Part shown: one piece after another, positions 1-10,188 of the stretch
How the letters are laid out: every line of letters begins with the position of its first letter
Position numbering within the stretch: position 1 is the stretch's first letter
DNA from: Stephanodiscus triporus
Lineage: Eukaryota; Bacillariophyta; Thalassiosirophyceae; Thalassiosirales; Thalassiosiraceae
Assembly (NCBI GenBank): GCA_036939755.1
Contig: JALLAZ010000025.1
Coordinates: 1 to 52,797, forward strand
Direction: 5' to 3'
Length of the DNA stretch: 52,797 bases
Made by a program: the position numbers and the translations under genes
Notes under the pieces: generated by a model
What the model was told of the DNA's origin: nothing
What the model saw: the letters and a program-made list of their open reading frames with translations, nothing else
Database searches by the model: none

Positions 1-1159
1 TCTTTTGGCCCTTCTTCTTGGGCTTTACTTTATTATATTCACTCAGCAGAAGTTTTGACAGAGATATGGTGAGTGTCGAGTCTTCATACAAATATTCCTC
101 AGGGACCCATCGATCCCATTTAACGGCCCAACCCATGAAGTGCACGTAGTAATGCCAGGTATTTCGCTTTGGACCCCACCGACGCTCGTCTTCGTCCTCC
201 TCTTCGTCGTCTTGGTCGTTCTCACCCGCAGATTGCATGTCATTATTGCCGTTGTCGTCGCCATCGCACACATTGCCAAACGCCTTCGGCGAGCAAAATC
301 CCAAAGTAATTTTTTTCGCCTTAGGTCCCCACATCACCTTTCGAACGAAGGCAGGGTAGAGTAGGCCCGTGGAATCGTCTTTGGCATAGACGCGCTGAGC
401 GACTTTGTAGAGTGACTGTGGTAGCGTTTCTTCACAGTAAATCATGTCCCTGGAATGGCGAGTTTGGTCGTCAATAACGAAGCATCGGCCTTTTGAAACG
501 TCATCATAACTGTCTCCATCGCCTACGGTTGAACCACTGACGTCATTGGCATTATATTTGCCATTGACCATTTTCGATGTTGAGCCTTCAGATGATGGGT
601 CTGAGGTCTTACTTATGCCATCGAAGAGCGATTTTGTCGGCGAGACAAAAAAATGGTCATTTGTTTTGCATCCATTCCCTCCGTCATCATGTTCGGTTGA
701 CCTACCTGTGCGTTTGGTATTATCTTCATAGCTGAACATTTCTGGTGCAGTGTCGTCACCATCACCTTTGTCAACAGGTTTAGCATTATGATCGTTGACC
801 ATCTTTGCGTTCGCAACTTCCTCGACATCCGCGGCCTTCTTGAAAAAAGACAACAGTTCCTCTGCCGTGGTTATCGCCTTGTCCCAGTCATCCTCCATGG
901 CATTACCAGAAGCGACGAACGGTTTGTTGTGAATGCGCCTCCGTTCCCGCTTGCACGCGTTGACGGTCTTCGTCAACACCTTCCACATATTGGTGCTCTC
1001 CAATATCGATATTTTCATGGGCTGTCGGCTCTTTTTGGATTCGCTCCTCAGCGCGGCGAGTATGTCCACGGCACGCTCGGACGACGGGTCAGAGGTCTTG
1101 ACGATGTCATCGAGGAGCGATTTAGCAAGCGAGGCGTATGTCTTTTCGCAGCTTGTCAT
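1..1159 (-). CDS. MRG15/Eaf3-like chromo-barrel protein, C-terminus missing
   Basis: The frame is open from an ATG at 1159, just after an in-frame TAA, to the window edge, giving 386 codons without an intron. Residues about 250-350 form a chromo-barrel of the MRG15/MSL3/Eaf3 type. The best block is HYYVHFMGWAVKWDRWVPE near position 155, which matches the HYSGWNKNWDEWVPE region of MRG15. An acidic Asp/Glu/Asn-rich insert (about residues 293-325) interrupts the barrel. MRG proteins read methylated histone H3K36 within NuA4- or Sin3-type complexes in the nucleus. The C-terminal MRG domain would lie left of position 1 and cannot be seen. A KTSDPSSE-containing segment occurs twice (about residues 13-28 and 174-190). 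The gene is divergent from the ubiquitin-like gene. The chromo-barrel is well supported; the MRG family name is inferred from it. Confidence 0.8.
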   Translation of the reverse strand, partial: MTSCEKTYASLAKSLLDDIVKTSDPSSERAVDILAALRSESKKSRQPMKISILESTNMWKVLTKTVNACKRERRRIHNKPFVASGNAMEDDWDKAITTAEELLSFFKKAADVEEVANAKMVNDHNAKPVDKGDGDDTAPEMFSYEDNTKRTGRSTEHDDGGNGCKTNDHFFVSPTKSLFDGISKTSDPSSEGSTSKMVNGKYNANDVSGSTVGDGDSYDDVSKGRCFVIDDQTRHSRDMIYCEETLPQSLYKVAQRVYAKDDSTGLLYPAFVRKVMWGPKAKKITLGFCSPKAFGNVCDGDDNGNNDMQSAGENDQDDEEEDEDERRWGPKRNTWHYYVHFMGWAVKWDRWVPEEYLYEDSTLTISLSKLLLSEYNKVKPKKKGQK

Positions 1160-1487
1160 CGTTTATGCTTTTGTTGGTGAGTGGTGATTGCAAATTTCAA
1201 TTGGTGAGGGTGTAGCGGAACTCATTCAGTGACCTGCCGCGGCCAAGGACCAAGGAAGCCTTCGTCTACTCCGATAAAACCATCATCACCAACGAGTTAT
1301 TGTTCATCATCGTGTGGCGGTGGTATTTAAGCAGCGCATGGTTCCACACATACTACTCCTCTAGTATTGTTATTCCGGCGGGAAGCTTCTCCTAACTCTG
1401 CACACTGCATCGCGCAGCCTGCCTCAACGAGTGAAGATCCACAGCCGATCACAGTACATCCGTCGTTCTTCGTCTGTTTGAAATACC
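1160..1487. promoter_or_regulatory. Divergent intergenic region between MRG-like and ubiquitin-like genes
   Basis: This holds the 5' flanks of two head-to-head genes. No long conserved frame or recognisable TATA box was seen, so both promoters are assumed from gene arrangement only. Confidence 0.4.
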
Positions 1488-2110
1488 ATGCAGGCAAGTC
1501 ATTCCTCGTTGCGCTCCTACCCGCCGATCGTGGGCGGGGGGGTTTCCTTGATCTCTCGCCCAGTGTCATAATGTGTCGTGGAGAACCCGTCCGCGGCATT
1601 GCGGGCCCCGTTCGCTCGGCGGGGCGACAATCGGCATCCCTGTTCATCGCGATCGCACGAGACTCATTTGCATATTTTATCCCTCCCTCGCGCGCCCCTC
1701 TCTGACTTGACCACCGCACTCAATGCACTTTGCATTTTATCGATCGTCGTCCTGGTTGTTTCTATCGGTATCGTTCTATCCGTCTCTTTTCGATCTCGCC
1801 ACGCCGCCCATCGACCTGTGGCTTTCGCCCGAACGCCCGCACGCGCACGGCCAACTCAACAAATCAGATCTTCATCAAAACTCTCACCGGGCGCAAGCAA
1901 GCATTCAACTTTGAGCCCGAAAATCAGGTGTTGGCGGTGAAGCAGGCACTGCAGGAGAAGGAGGGGATCCAGGTGGATCAGATTCGTCTAATTTTTTCGG
2001 GGAAGCAGCTCTCGGACGATCGGACGTTGGAATCTTACACCATCAATGCTGGTGCGACGATACATATGGTCCTTCAGCTTCGCGGCGGTGGCGACTCATC
2101 GGATAACTAA
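1488..2110 (+). CDS. Ubiquitin-like modifier, spliced through an apparent GC-AG intron
   Basis: Exons 1488..1493 and 1868..2110 give 82 residues. The first exon is only ATG CAG, followed by the donor GCAAGT; the acceptor AAATCAG precedes ATC TTC ATC. The join restores the ubiquitin start [10 protein letters not shown]. The product aligns with ubiquitin 1-76 without gaps (about 42 of 76 identical by hand). Lys6, 27, 33 and 48 and the Leu8/Ile44/His68/Val70 patch are kept; Lys11, 29 and 63 are not. Residue 72, Arg in ubiquitin and Ala in NEDD8, is Gln. After the Gly75-Gly76 pair comes the six-residue tail GDSSDN, which a protease would have to remove before conjugation. Starting at a later ATG near 1730 would add an unrelated N-terminus that is really intron. 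Its target and E1 are unknown. Confidence 0.85.
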
Positions 2111-2518
2111 TACGAATATGTTCAGGGCTGTTCGAGAGAGTGCGCAGGGTGTGGGGGATAATGAAAATAATGATTAACATAGCAGGTGACGAAGCATGAG
2201 TAGGGATCGGCTTATGCGGGGTAGTGTGTGTGGGGGGGGGGGGTTAGGGGAGTAGGGATCGTTCATACAGTGCCTCGTTTGCGAATTGGGGACTTTGCCA
2301 AGATTCGTCTTCCCTGGAGCTAAGGACAATTTTGATTCATACTCTTGTTCCTTTATTGTTCTATCAAATGATGTGAAGCTGTTTGGGTGTGGAGGATCTT
2401 TTGCAAATTCACTCTAAAATTTATGTGTCATGTGCTTTGTGTAAATAGACTTCGATTTGGAATGCGCAACAGACTTTGTTCAAATTGCGATGTAAATCAT
2501 TGTTTGATACCTCATCCG
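2111..2518. other. Convergent 3' intergenic region with a 12-G run
   Basis: This is 3' flanking DNA of the ubiquitin-like and DGAT2 genes. It contains G12 at 2232-2243 followed by TTAGGGG and further G runs, a possible G-quadruplex on the + strand. The rest is AT-rich and probably holds both polyadenylation sites. No gene seen. Confidence 0.5.
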
Positions 2519-3538
2519 TCACCACACTTCAAGCTTTGAAATCTTTCCCCTCTCGCTCCCGTACGCTTCCTCCTTGTACTCCTCGTATATCCTCTTCAAT
2601 TCACGAACGTAATTGTCATGCCACATCGCTACCTCCACCTGCGTTGGATTAGCCAACTTGGGCAAAATCAGCGGCCTACCGACTACAATGAACAAGCCCA
2701 CATCCTTCTTCGGTAATAGCGGGAAGAACCAGAGTCCCCATGGAAATATCGCGGGTATGTTATAACCATTCATCGCCAAGCGGACGCTCCACATCCCTTG
2801 GATGTTGCTGTACAGACGACCCTCCCCGAAGGCGTATACCGGTCGTATGGACACCCCGTGCTTCAGGCACAGCTTGACGAAGCCGTACCGACGTTTGACG
2901 TACACCCGATCCGTGGAAGTGTGAGTCAGCGTCGCCTCCTCGAACCCTCCCGGCGGCAATGCCACGTCGTCCCCCTCGCGCAGGTAACAGTCCATTGCCG
3001 ACTTCGACGCCGAGCCAGGCCTGTTCGCCATCCGCGAGAATAGACGAAATATCGGCGACGCGTACAGCAGCGGAGCGAAGCAGAAACGCACCCTCTCGGC
3101 TATCATGCGCCGATTGTGGTAAAGGAATGACCATCCGATGCAGAATGCGCCGTGGGGGTGGACGGCGTACAGCGTCTGTCGTTTCGTCCCGGTCGCCGCG
3201 TTGATGTTCTCTACCCCTCCCTCGTAGATCATCGACACGCCGCCATCGTAATACAGTGGATGGTACCTATTGAGGAAGTTCTGATAGCCCTTCGATATTA
3301 TCCCGTGCTCCCAGGGGAGGTAGGCGATGACGGCCACGCACACGACGAACGCGGCGATGATGCGATGCCCGTAAATCAACGCCAGGGATAGGATTAGCGG
3401 GGATACTAACGACGAAAGCCACGATCCGACGAAGATAAGTATCGACGTCGCGCCCAGGAGCGATTCGAGGGTGGTGGTGGTGGTTGGATCCGTCTGTAGG
3501 ACCGTGATCCGTTGTTGCCTTTCTTGCTGTGCTGACAT
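2519..3538 (-). CDS. DGAT2: Type 2 diacylglycerol/monoacylglycerol acyltransferase
   Basis: About 339 residues, intronless. DGAT2 enzymes transfer an acyl group from acyl-CoA to diacylglycerol, the last step of triacylglycerol synthesis, at the ER and lipid droplets. The first ATG of the frame is at 3538; upstream codons only open from a TTG, so this start is used. Two hydrophobic segments lie near the N-terminus (about residues 28-75), then the family hallmark HPHG (about 127-130), a PPGGFEEA block, and RRYGFVKLCLKHG, all characteristic of DGAT2/MGAT proteins. Length is close to the family norm. It is divergent from the cullin gene, 220 bp apart. Wax synthase or MGAT activity cannot be excluded, as the families share these motifs. 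Confidence 0.88.
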   Translation of the reverse strand: MSAQQERQQRITVLQTDPTTTTTLESLLGATSILIFVGSWLSSLVSPLILSLALIYGHRIIAAFVVCVAVIAYLPWEHGIISKGYQNFLNRYHPLYYDGGVSMIYEGGVENINAATGTKRQTLYAVHPHGAFCIGWSFLYHNRRMIAERVRFCFAPLLYASPIFRLFSRMANRPGSASKSAMDCYLREGDDVALPPGGFEEATLTHTSTDRVYVKRRYGFVKLCLKHGVSIRPVYAFGEGRLYSNIQGMWSVRLAMNGYNIPAIFPWGLWFFPLLPKKDVGLFIVVGRPLILPKLANPTQVEVAMWHDNYVRELKRIYEEYKEEAYGSERGKISKLEVW

Positions 3539-3758
3539 TCCCCGACTCTCGCTGCTCACACTTCGTGTGCTCTGGAGCAGCACAGGTGTGGTGTGCACCG
3601 AAAGAGAACTCCTTGAGGTAGCGCGGGGAGATTTCGGCGGGAACGGGAGGGAAGAACCGAGCAAAAAACAGCCCCCGGCGGCCCGCGCGACTCCTCACGA
3701 CCTTTTATTTTCCCCCGCGAGCACTGAGCTCGCTCCGATCATTTCTCGAACAACAACC

Positions 3759-6301
3759 ATGTCGTCGAGCCAAAACCAACCCGTAATCCAGTTGGAAGAT
3801 GGGTGGAATAACGTTATCAAAAAGGGGGTGAGTTCGTCGCCTGATCGAACGTGGGATTATGGATGCATTTTTATATTCTAATATTTCTTGCTGCTTGCTC
3901 CCCCCTCCTTTCTTACAGGCCATCGACGTATTGGAAAGAACACTGGACGATGGATTCGACACCTCCTTTGAGCCCAAAGAGTATATTAGGATTTACACGT
4001 GAGTTGCCCATCAATTATTTTTAGTACTGGATGGCATTTTTTTTACACGACGTTACGCCCCTGCATCGGTGCGCGCCTCGCTATTTCACCTCTGTAACTG
4101 CTTCTTAATGATATTCCAATAATCTTCTTCGCTGCACAGAACGTGCTACGACATGTGCACACAGCGCTCCCCCTACAACTGGTCCCGCGACCTATACCAA
4201 CGCCATGGTGAGACCATCGAGGCCTACCTCCGCAACACTGTCCTTCCCGCCCTCCAAGATAAGACGGGGCAGGGGGGAACGATCCTCCTCAATGAGCTCA
4301 AGCATCGTTGGAGCAATCACCAAATTATGAACAAGTGGCTCAGGAAATTTTTCACCTATCTCGACAGGTACTACGTCAAGCACCACAGTTTGCCAACGTT
4401 GGAGATGGCGGGCCTGCATCATTTCAAGTCTGAGATTTATCAAAATTGCAAGGAAAATACCACCAGCGCCATCATCTCGCTAATCGACGAGGAGCGCGAG
4501 GGGGAGATCATCGACAAGACCCTGGTCAAGAGCATCGCGGAACTCTTCGAAAGCATGGGCACGGGATCACTAGATGCATACACCTTCGACCTCGAGACTC
4601 CCCTCCTCGAGGCCACGCGCTCATATTACGGACGCAAGCGGGAGGATTGGATCGCCAAGGATTCCACCCCGGACTACCTCATCAAGGCGGAGAAGGCGCT
4701 GGGGGAGGAGAAGACGCGAGTCATGGAATATTTGAATCCGAGCACTGAGCCGAAGATCCGTAAGGTCGTGGAGGACGAAATATTGCAGAAGGTGCAAACG
4801 AACCTGCTAGAGAAGGAGGGGAGCGGGTGCAGCGTTTTGTTGGCGAATGACAAGACGGATGACTTGCAACGAATGTTCCATCTCTTCTCGCGGCTGGAAA
4901 ATGGCCTGCAGCCTATGGCCAATATTGTTGAGAAGTTTATCACAGCTCAGGGGAATGCTTGCATCGAAAAGCGACAGGCGAAACTCGACAGCGGGGAGAA
5001 GGACAAAAATGACGATCCCGAATTTGTCAAGAGCCTCATCGACTTACATGAAAAATATCTCAGCGTCATCCGTGAGACGTTCGCATCCCACCACCTCTTC
5101 CAGAAGGCACTCAAAAACTCCTTCGAGGAAATTGTCAATAACGACGTCGGCCAATACTCCAACGCCGAGCTCATGTCAACCTTCTGCGATCGCATATTGA
5201 AGTCGGGAGGAGAAAAGCTCAGCGAGGCAGAGGTCGAGCAGAGCTTGGACAGGATTGTCCAGCTCTTCTCCTTCCTCACGGACAAAGATTTGTTCGCGGA
5301 AATTTATAGGAATCAGCTTGCCAAGCGATTGTTGAACCAACGCTCCGCGAGCGACGATGCCGAGAAGGCCCTGATCGCAAAGCTAAAGGTCCAATGCGGC
5401 ACCCAGTTCACGTCAAAGATGGAGGGGATGCTGAACGATTTGGCTGTGGGGAGCGAACAGAAGAATGAATTCGACCAGAGGATGGAGCAACACGGGGATA
5501 CCAAGCTTTCGTTCGGCGTGCAGGTTCTTACCATTGGAAATTGGCCGTCATACAAGGCACCCGAGGTGGCCCTTCCAGCCCAGATGTCCAAGTGCATGGA
5601 GGTATTTAAGGAGTGGCACGACGCCAAGCACCAGAAGCGTCGTCTCACGTGGGTGCACTCGTTGGGGAATGCCACCGTCCGCGCCACGTACGGGAAGAAG
5701 TTTTACGATCTCCAGGTGACTACGCTGCAGGCGGTGGTCTTGGCTGCGTTCGACAATGGGCAGACCTACGGTTTCACGGAGTTGAAGGATAAGCTCAATC
5801 TAGACGACATAACCCTCAAGCCCATCATGCACTCTCTCTCCTGCGGCAAGCAAAAGGTCATCACCAAGTCCCCCGCCGGCAACAAAATCACATCCACAGA
5901 TTCCTTCTCCCCCAATGCCAAATTCACGTGCAACATGAGGAAGATTCGCATCCCCGTGGCATCTGTGGAGTCGTCACACAACAAAAACCGAGTGGAGGAG
6001 GATCGATCTGTCGCAATCGAGGCCGCCATCGTCCGTATCATGAAAGCGCGAAAGACCCTTTCGCACCAACAGCTCGTGGCCGAGGTGCTGTCCCAGCTCG
6101 CGTTTTTCAAGCCGCAGCCTAGGGTCATCAAGAAACGCATCGAGGCATTGATTGACAGGGAGTATTTGGAGCGCAGCTCAGAGAATAGCCAACAATACAA
6201 TGTGAGTCTTTTGATATCGTTTTGGAGGTGTAACCCTTCGCTATTTTTTGCTTCTTACATTTTTTTGCGCTATGTTATAATTACCTCAGTACCTTGCTTG
6301 A
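3759..6301 (+). CDS. CUL1: Cullin, CUL1 type: SCF ubiquitin ligase scaffold
   Basis: Exons 3759..3827, 3919..3998, 4140..6201 and 6290..6301 give 740 residues; three introns start GTGAGT or GTGAGTT and end CAG. The N-terminus ([12 protein letters not shown], then [14 protein letters not shown]) resembles plant CUL1, whose cullin repeats bind SKP1/F-box adaptors. The C-terminal cullin homology and winged-helix region ends with the neddylation block [14 protein letters not shown]; Lys685 (codon 6043-6045) is the expected NEDD8 acceptor. The last exon adds only Tyr-Leu-Ala before TGA, restoring the usual cullin end YLA. Without that 12-nt exon the frame would run into intron sequence. A ubiquitin-like modifier gene lies 1.6 kb upstream. 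The paralog assignment rests on the N-terminus and is less certain than the family. Confidence 0.93.
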
Positions 6302-6641
6302 GTGATGAGTGATGACTGACGGAAGTAGATTTGACAGCATCGATGTTATCTTGGCTTTGTTGAGTGGAGTATCTCACCCGCGCTGAATTGGGACAGCTGG
6401 GGACGTTGATTCGAAACTTATTTTACAGTGTTATAATGTTATCGCTCCTAGCAGCCTCATTGAAAGATTAATTTTCTTCTGTAAATGTATCTTCTCGGTG
6501 GGAATGCTAAAATTACTTACATCCTTTTTAATTGTTGAAAGTCAGTAAGTACTTACGCCGGATCGTTCGGGATAAAACAACGTTGCTAAAGACATAATGA
6601 AGTTTTAACGATATCGCAATAATTCAGACATTCTAATAATG
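6302..6641. other. Convergent 3' intergenic region
   Basis: AT-rich 3' flank of the cullin and the sulfotransferase-like gene. Nothing recognisable was seen. Confidence 0.5.
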
Positions 6642-7994
6642 TTACAGCACTCTACTCGCACGCGCGAGGTTGTCCATGGCCTCCGTTGACTCCCATACGA
6701 ACGCCCTGCTCGCGGCGCGCACCTCCTCCGACACGACGACGACCTCCCCGGCCCAATCGCCTACCCCGCCGCGCCCGGACCTCTTGGACAGGACACCGGC
6801 GACTCGCTCCCGGGCGGAATCGTCGATCTCTCCCCCGAGTCCGAAGTGGGGGAGTATCGTATTCAGCAGGACGTCGTCGGCCGCGTCGGACGTCAGGTCC
6901 CGATCGTACGATATCAGCATGCCGGTGCCGGTGTCCGCGTGCTCCCTCGTCGCGACGTCGAGGAGCGACGACAGGTGGAGGGCGCACACCTCGTGATTCG
7001 TCAGCCCTTCCATGTCTATCCGACGGCCGGACGACTTGGCCACGAGCGCGGACGACGGGTTGCGCCTCGACTTGACGCAGGATCCCCCCCTCCTCCCCCC
7101 CGTCGTCTTGGCGAGGGCGTGGTCGGCGTCGCGATATACGAACGCCCACGCGGCGTCGGGGAGGACGGCGCGGACCTCGCGAACGTACGCCGACGACTCG
7201 CTCGACAACTTGAAATACGCGCGATGTACGCCCGCGTCGCGCGTCCTCGAGAGGAGGGAAACGACGTCCGACACGAGCGAGCGCTGGGCGTCGGGGGAGC
7301 AATTCTCGTATCGGTGACGATTCCTCAATACGTCGCACGCGCCGAGGGCGTCGCGCAATGCCGGATGTTCCGACACGACGAGGGCGTCGCGGAAGGTCGC
7401 GATGGCGCCGGATATCAGTCCCGCGCCGGAGTGTCCCTCGTGGAAGATCAGGCCGGACACGGGGAGGGGTCGCATCGTCGTCGAGGTCGTAGTCGTCCCG
7501 TGACTCCTCGAGGAGGAGGAGGAGGAGGAATGCTCGACGGCGGCGACGACCTCGTGCAGGGGCAGGGTGTACCTGTGCTCCCCGCACAGGTACGACGCTC
7601 CCATGATCTCGGAGACTGTGGCGTAGGACGAATGGAGGGCCGGGTCATAGGCGCAGAACTCGCCGTGGACGTCGGAGTAGCCGCGGGCGGTCGAGAAGCT
7701 GCGGGGGGAATATCGCAGGGCCGCGAGGTGGAGCTCGCCGCTCGCGATCATGGACAAAATATCCCGTCCCTCGTTCGGATCGGGAGCGAATTGCATCGCG
7801 ATGAGGGACTCCTCCTCCTCCCCGGCGGCCGACGCCGGCGCCGGGGCGTCGTGGGTATTCGATTCGCGGACGACGTTCCCCTCGAAGTCGAGCGGGACAT
7901 AATTCTCGTGGAGGCGTGCGTCGGCGGTCACGATTCGGATTGCCGCCAGGAGGAGCACCGCCATGTGGGAGAAGGGAACGGCCATCATGACCAT
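6642..7994 (-). CDS. Secreted or luminal sulfotransferase-like P-loop protein
   Basis: 450 residues from an ATG at 7994. This start gives a signal peptide (hydrophobic MAVLLLAAIRIV, then TADA). An upstream in-frame ATG at 8150 would put polar, microsatellite-encoded residues ahead of it and is less likely. Around residues 181-196 is a P-loop-like stretch GLIFHEGHSGAGLISG. Later come VYRDADHAL, a CVKSRRNP block and an EVCALHLSSL helix, in the order seen in an algal/oomycete sulfotransferase-like family that has FHE-x-R-x-GST at the P-loop. Sulfotransferases move sulfate from PAPS to sugars or proteins in the Golgi. Here Arg and Ser-Thr of the usual P-loop are replaced (HSGAG), so activity is uncertain. 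Ser and Thr runs interrupt the N-terminal half. Confidence 0.6.
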   Translation of the reverse strand: MVMMAVPFSHMAVLLLAAIRIVTADARLHENYVPLDFEGNVVRESNTHDAPAPASAAGEEEESLIAMQFAPDPNEGRDILSMIASGELHLAALRYSPRSFSTARGYSDVHGEFCAYDPALHSSYATVSEIMGASYLCGEHRYTLPLHEVVAAVEHSSSSSSSRSHGTTTTSTTMRPLPVSGLIFHEGHSGAGLISGAIATFRDALVVSEHPALRDALGACDVLRNRHRYENCSPDAQRSLVSDVVSLLSRTRDAGVHRAYFKLSSESSAYVREVRAVLPDAAWAFVYRDADHALAKTTGGRRGGSCVKSRRNPSSALVAKSSGRRIDMEGLTNHEVCALHLSSLLDVATREHADTGTGMLISYDRDLTSDAADDVLLNTILPHFGLGGEIDDSARERVAGVLSKRSGRGGVGDWAGEVVVVSEEVRAASRAFVWESTEAMDNLARASRVL

Positions 7995-8493
7995 GTGTTT
8001 TGAGGCAAATAATATGGAGAATAATATTATATTGTTATTAATTGGGTCATCCCGGAGAAAATGGTTGGTCATAACATATTTCGCTTGTTCTGTGCGTTCT
8101 CTCTCTCTCTCAGTGCGGAGGGAAGATAAAAAATATGGGTTGAAGAACATTCACGTTGAGACTGTCATGAGTGAAACGATCAATAATGCCGTTCCACGAT
8201 CTTCGAAAAATATCCAGATATCCGAAAATTGTACACATAAATATACAACCTTTCAAACGTCTGTCGTCCCCCGCGACAAACAACCTCCATTTTTCTTTTT
8301 TTCTCTTGAGCACTTTGCACATATTGATTTTGCCGTCGTCATATTATTTTTTTAAGGAGCTTGGAGAGAGAGAGAGAGAGAGGTCGACGGCGTGCAGAAG
8401 ACCCGAACACTTCCACCGACAAAGCCCTCGAATGCATTTGATTTGACCGCTCGTCATTGCAACAAGTACTATTACACAGCGAGAGACACGGCC
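7995..8493. promoter_or_regulatory. Divergent promoter region with CT and GA tracts
   Basis: About 500 bp between two divergent start codons. A CT repeat lies near 8098-8113 and a GA repeat near 8363-8382, so the region is bounded by complementary tracts about 250 bp apart. These are typical promoter-proximal microsatellites; no gene is evident between them. Confidence 0.45.
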
Positions 8494-9012
8494 ATGTCCG
8501 ACGCCGCAGACCTCCGCGCGACCCTCCACCAAACCGACGCGTCCGCGCCCGCCATCCAATCCTCCTCCCGCGCCATGATGCGATTCTACGACAGGCCGGG
8601 CGGGGCCGCCACGGCCGTGTCCGAGTGGCGATCGGCCCTCCAGACGTCGTCCCCGTCCCGCCACCTCCCGCTGCTGTACGTGGCGAACGAGGTCCTGCAG
8701 ACGTCGAAGCGCAATCGCGGGAGTAAGTTCCTCGAGGCGTTCAGCCCCGTCCTAGGCAGCAGCCTGCAGTACATATGCGGGCGCGACCTTTCCGTCACCG
8801 AGAAGGTGAGGCGGACGGTGAAGATATGGGGAGACAGGAGGGTCTTCTCGATGAGGTACGTCGCGGACGTCCTCGCGGGGCTGGAGCAGTATCGGGAGGG
8901 GGGGACCGGGGGGGCGGCGGCGGCGGCCGCGACGGCGGCATTCTCGGCCGGCGGGGTGGCGGCTGCGCAGTCGAATTCCAAGTCCCCCTCGGTTTCCGTC
9001 ACGACAAATTCG

Positions 9013-9044
<32 letters not shown>

Positions 9045-9927
9045 CGAGGGAGACGATAAGTTCGGGGGGGACGGTCAGAAATTGCTGGACATTAGCATCG
9101 ACGCCACGGCCCTGTCCGCCGCGGCGCGCTCCGCGAGGCCGGGCTCTCCCAAATTCGGCGCCGGGGCCAAACGACGGCAATCCGCCGGGGAATCTTCCCC
9201 CGCGCCTCAATCCGGCCCAGTTGCTGGGCCAGTTACTAGAAAGCCGAAGGCTCTGTCCGGTCAAAATTTCCTTGACCTGTTCCAGTCCATCGTCGACCTC
9301 GACGAAAGGTACAAGTCGTCCATAGGCGTCATCGAGGCCATACCGCCCTCGTACCTCGACGAGGGTAGCACCGACATCGACGACCTCGTCGGGGACGAGC
9401 TTACCGACATGTACAAGAGGGTGTGTCAAACGGAGCGGAACGTTCGGAGGGAGCGCCGCACCATGTATTCCATCGCGGTACAAAGGCGGGATTGTGAGAC
9501 CGAGGCGAAGCGATATGTGACGTGGCTGAGAAACCTCGCTAAGGCGGACGATGACGATATCGATTTCTGCGACAAATTGGAGGCGAAGTTGGATTTGATA
9601 TCCGTCTGTCATGGTGAGTTCAATTTCTTCGATTCTCTCATTCGTTCATCCCGCCTTCTTTCTCTTGGCAAACACATTCATTTTACCGCATACGCCCAAC
9701 CAACAGAGGAGGCTAGGTCGTCGCGTGACAAGAAACGGGCGGACGAGGCCCAAAGGCGCGCCGATGCCGAAGAGGCCCGAAAACGCGCCGCGGAAGATGA
9801 GGAACGCCGACGCATACTCGACGATGCCAAGATGGAGGCAGAGGCAAAACCGGGCATGGTGTGGAATAAGGAAGCGAGGGAGTACCAATACGTACACGAC
9901 CCAACGGAAGAATCGTGGAGGGATTGA
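8494..9927 (+). CDS. CID/RPR-domain protein binding the RNA polymerase II CTD (RPRD1/Rtt103-like)
   Basis: ATG at 8494; exons 8494..9613 and 9707..9927 give 446 residues. Residues about 25-145 form the CTD-interacting domain: LYVANEVLQTSKRN, then a helix ending LQYICG, then VRRTVKIWGDRRVFS, the classic CID helix pattern. Such proteins bind the phosphorylated CTD of RNA polymerase II and act in termination and CTD dephosphorylation. After the CID come an Ala/Gly-rich linker, an eight-Asp run encoded by GAC repeats (near 9018), a helical middle region and a charged C-terminal coiled coil (EEARK-type repeats). The 93-nt intron (GTGAGT...CAACAG) has no stop and keeps the frame, so a retained-intron form would also be translatable. 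An upstream GTG in the same frame is not used here. Confidence 0.82.
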
Positions 9928-10188
9928 TGTAACCCTAGTTTCATTTTTGTCGCAATTTCCACGAGCGAGCATTATTGTGCGGATATAATCAGCTGTACCT
10001 GTAGTTACACAGATTTTCATAATTATCATTCATTGGTGGTTGGCCGACTGGGTGCTTTCTCGCTTTACGCCTTGTGAATAAGATCATGTCGATATTTGGC
10101 TATACAGGAGTGAACTAAATAACAATTATAACTATGCCGTTTGCGATCAGCAACATACGGTAGCACTCATCCTTGCCGTCGAAATCAC
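9928..10188. other. Convergent 3' intergenic region
   Basis: AT-rich 3' flank between the CID gene and the acyltransferase. No gene seen. Confidence 0.5.

Noticed and set aside
1730..1867. ATG at 1730 as start of the ubiquitin-like protein
   Set aside because: It adds 46 Arg/Ser-rich residues with no family likeness; the ATG CAG exon at 1488 restores the exact ubiquitin N-terminus and the segment ends in an acceptor site.
2232..2265. TTAGGGG beside a G12 run as telomere-like repeat
   Set aside because: The hexamer occurs once, with no tandem array.
3539..3664. 42-residue N-terminal extension of DGAT2
   Set aside because: The upstream frame opens at TTG, not ATG; the first ATG is at 3538.
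6846..8003. Open + frame of about 385 codons opposite the sulfotransferase-like gene
   Set aside because: Arg/Gly/Val-rich antisense shadow caused by high GC; no domain, and the - strand has a signal peptide and family motifs.
8752..9612. - frame of about 286 codons opposite the CID gene
   Set aside because: No recognisable domain; the + frame carries the CID fold and a supported intron.
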